A stretch of DNA of 48,845 nt from CAYVTZ01 sp964454685 (GTDB lineage Bacteria > Bacillota > Clostridia > Christensenellales > Christensenellaceae), in NCBI GenBank assembly GCA_964454685.1, contig CAYVTZ010000022.1, forward strand, positions 1 through 48,845. Direction: 5' to 3'. Below the pieces are notes generated by a model. It did not search any database. It worked only from the letters and a program-made list of their open reading frames with translations, and had not been told where the DNA came from. The stretch's first letter is position 1. Each line of letters begins with the position of its first letter. Positions 48,632 to 48,845 of the stretch are shown piece by piece. The position numbers and the translations under genes are program-made.

Positions 48632-48845
48632 TTAGGTTTTTTCGCTGTTTTCCGGAAAATCTGGTGCGCCGGGCCAGTTTAGCTGTGTGGAGTATTTGGT
48701 AATGATGCCGCGGTCGGTGGGGCAAAAGCTTTCAAGATAGGAATCCTGATCGGAAAACAGAGCGCGTGTGGTATTCCCTGCGCCGCCCACAGCGGCCGTT
48801 TTGCTTTCTACAATGAAATAGGCGGTGTCAGCTGTGGGGGTGATG
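48632..48845 (-). CDS. C-terminal part of an unrecognised protein (cut by window edge)
   Basis: The minus strand is open from the window edge to TAA at 48634-48632 and reads 70 residues of protein-like sequence (TADTAYFIVESKTAAVGG, then NTTRALFSDQDSYLESF and GIITKYSTQLNWPG). The start lies beyond the window. Even composition, aromatic content and third-base pattern fit a real gene. I do not recognise the family. The gap 48525-48631 after it holds an A-run on the plus strand (T-run on the minus) but no clear stem. Confidence 0.6.
   Translation of the reverse strand, partial: ITPTADTAYFIVESKTAAVGGAGNTTRALFSDQDSYLESFCPTDRGIITKYSTQLNWPGAPDFPENSEKT

Overview
The window looks like a chromosomal segment of a low-oxygen, Gram-positive bacterium of the class Clostridia (Bacillota); a finer placement is not possible from the sequence alone. 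Reasons: the B. subtilis-type gene order yybS-gdpP-rplI-dnaB, a stand-alone MreB/Mbl, a LytR-CpsA-Psr protein, RecD2, a membrane pyrophosphatase, an EFR1-type flavodoxin/ferredoxin protein, strong GGAGG ribosome binding sites and sigma-A promoters. GC is about half. The left edge is the 3' end of a 5S rRNA, so an rRNA operon lies just outside. No tRNA gene, CRISPR array or intact mobile element was found.

Layout. 0.2-6.3 kb: an ECF sigma factor translationally coupled to a membrane anti-sigma-like protein, an unknown coiled-coil-like protein, an EFR1 ferredoxin, a PLP aminotransferase, a small Cys-containing protein and a YtrA-type GntR regulator. 6.5-14.1 kb: K+-dependent membrane pyrophosphatase, a frame-broken lipoprotein gene, a bactoprenol-type glycosyltransferase diverging from asnS, a methyltransferase, a TtcA-like tRNA thiolase and a small multidrug-export family protein. 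14.3-23 kb: metK-recD2-comF-GNAT in one direction, then a phosphohexomutase, mreB/mbl and an LCP protein, a cell-envelope group. 23-26.8 kb: a lipoprotein and a membrane protein of unknown function, a heme catalase, and the decayed 3' end of an IS30-family transposase. 26.9-35.2 kb: yybS-gdpP-rplI-dnaB, a GNAT and a large diguanylate cyclase.

35.2-48.1 kb is a carbohydrate-utilisation locus. On the minus strand: a ribose-type ABC importer (ATPase, permease, lipoprotein binding protein), a TIM-barrel sugar isomerase/epimerase and xylose isomerase. Divergently on the plus strand: two tandemly duplicated SDR dehydrogenases, a Gfo/Idh/MocA oxidoreductase, an L-fucose-isomerase-like protein and an aldo/keto reductase. 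A 710-bp divergent control region holds opposing promoters, a perfect LacI-type palindrome just downstream of the importer promoter, a second 10-bp-arm inverted repeat, and two leaders whose hairpins have alternative, mutually exclusive partners. The enzyme set (three kinds of NAD(P)-dependent oxidoreductase plus three isomerase-like proteins, no sugar kinase) suggests oxidoreductive handling of an unusual sugar or polyol; the substrate is unknown.

Between genes there are two copies of a roughly 130-160 bp element with imperfect terminal inverted repeats (23.05 and 48.10 kb), an inverted 33-bp motif flanking a lipoprotein gene, and a hairpin-rich stretch at 48.3-48.5 kb preceded by a minus-strand promoter that could encode a structured RNA. 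The right edge cuts through an unrecognised minus-strand gene.
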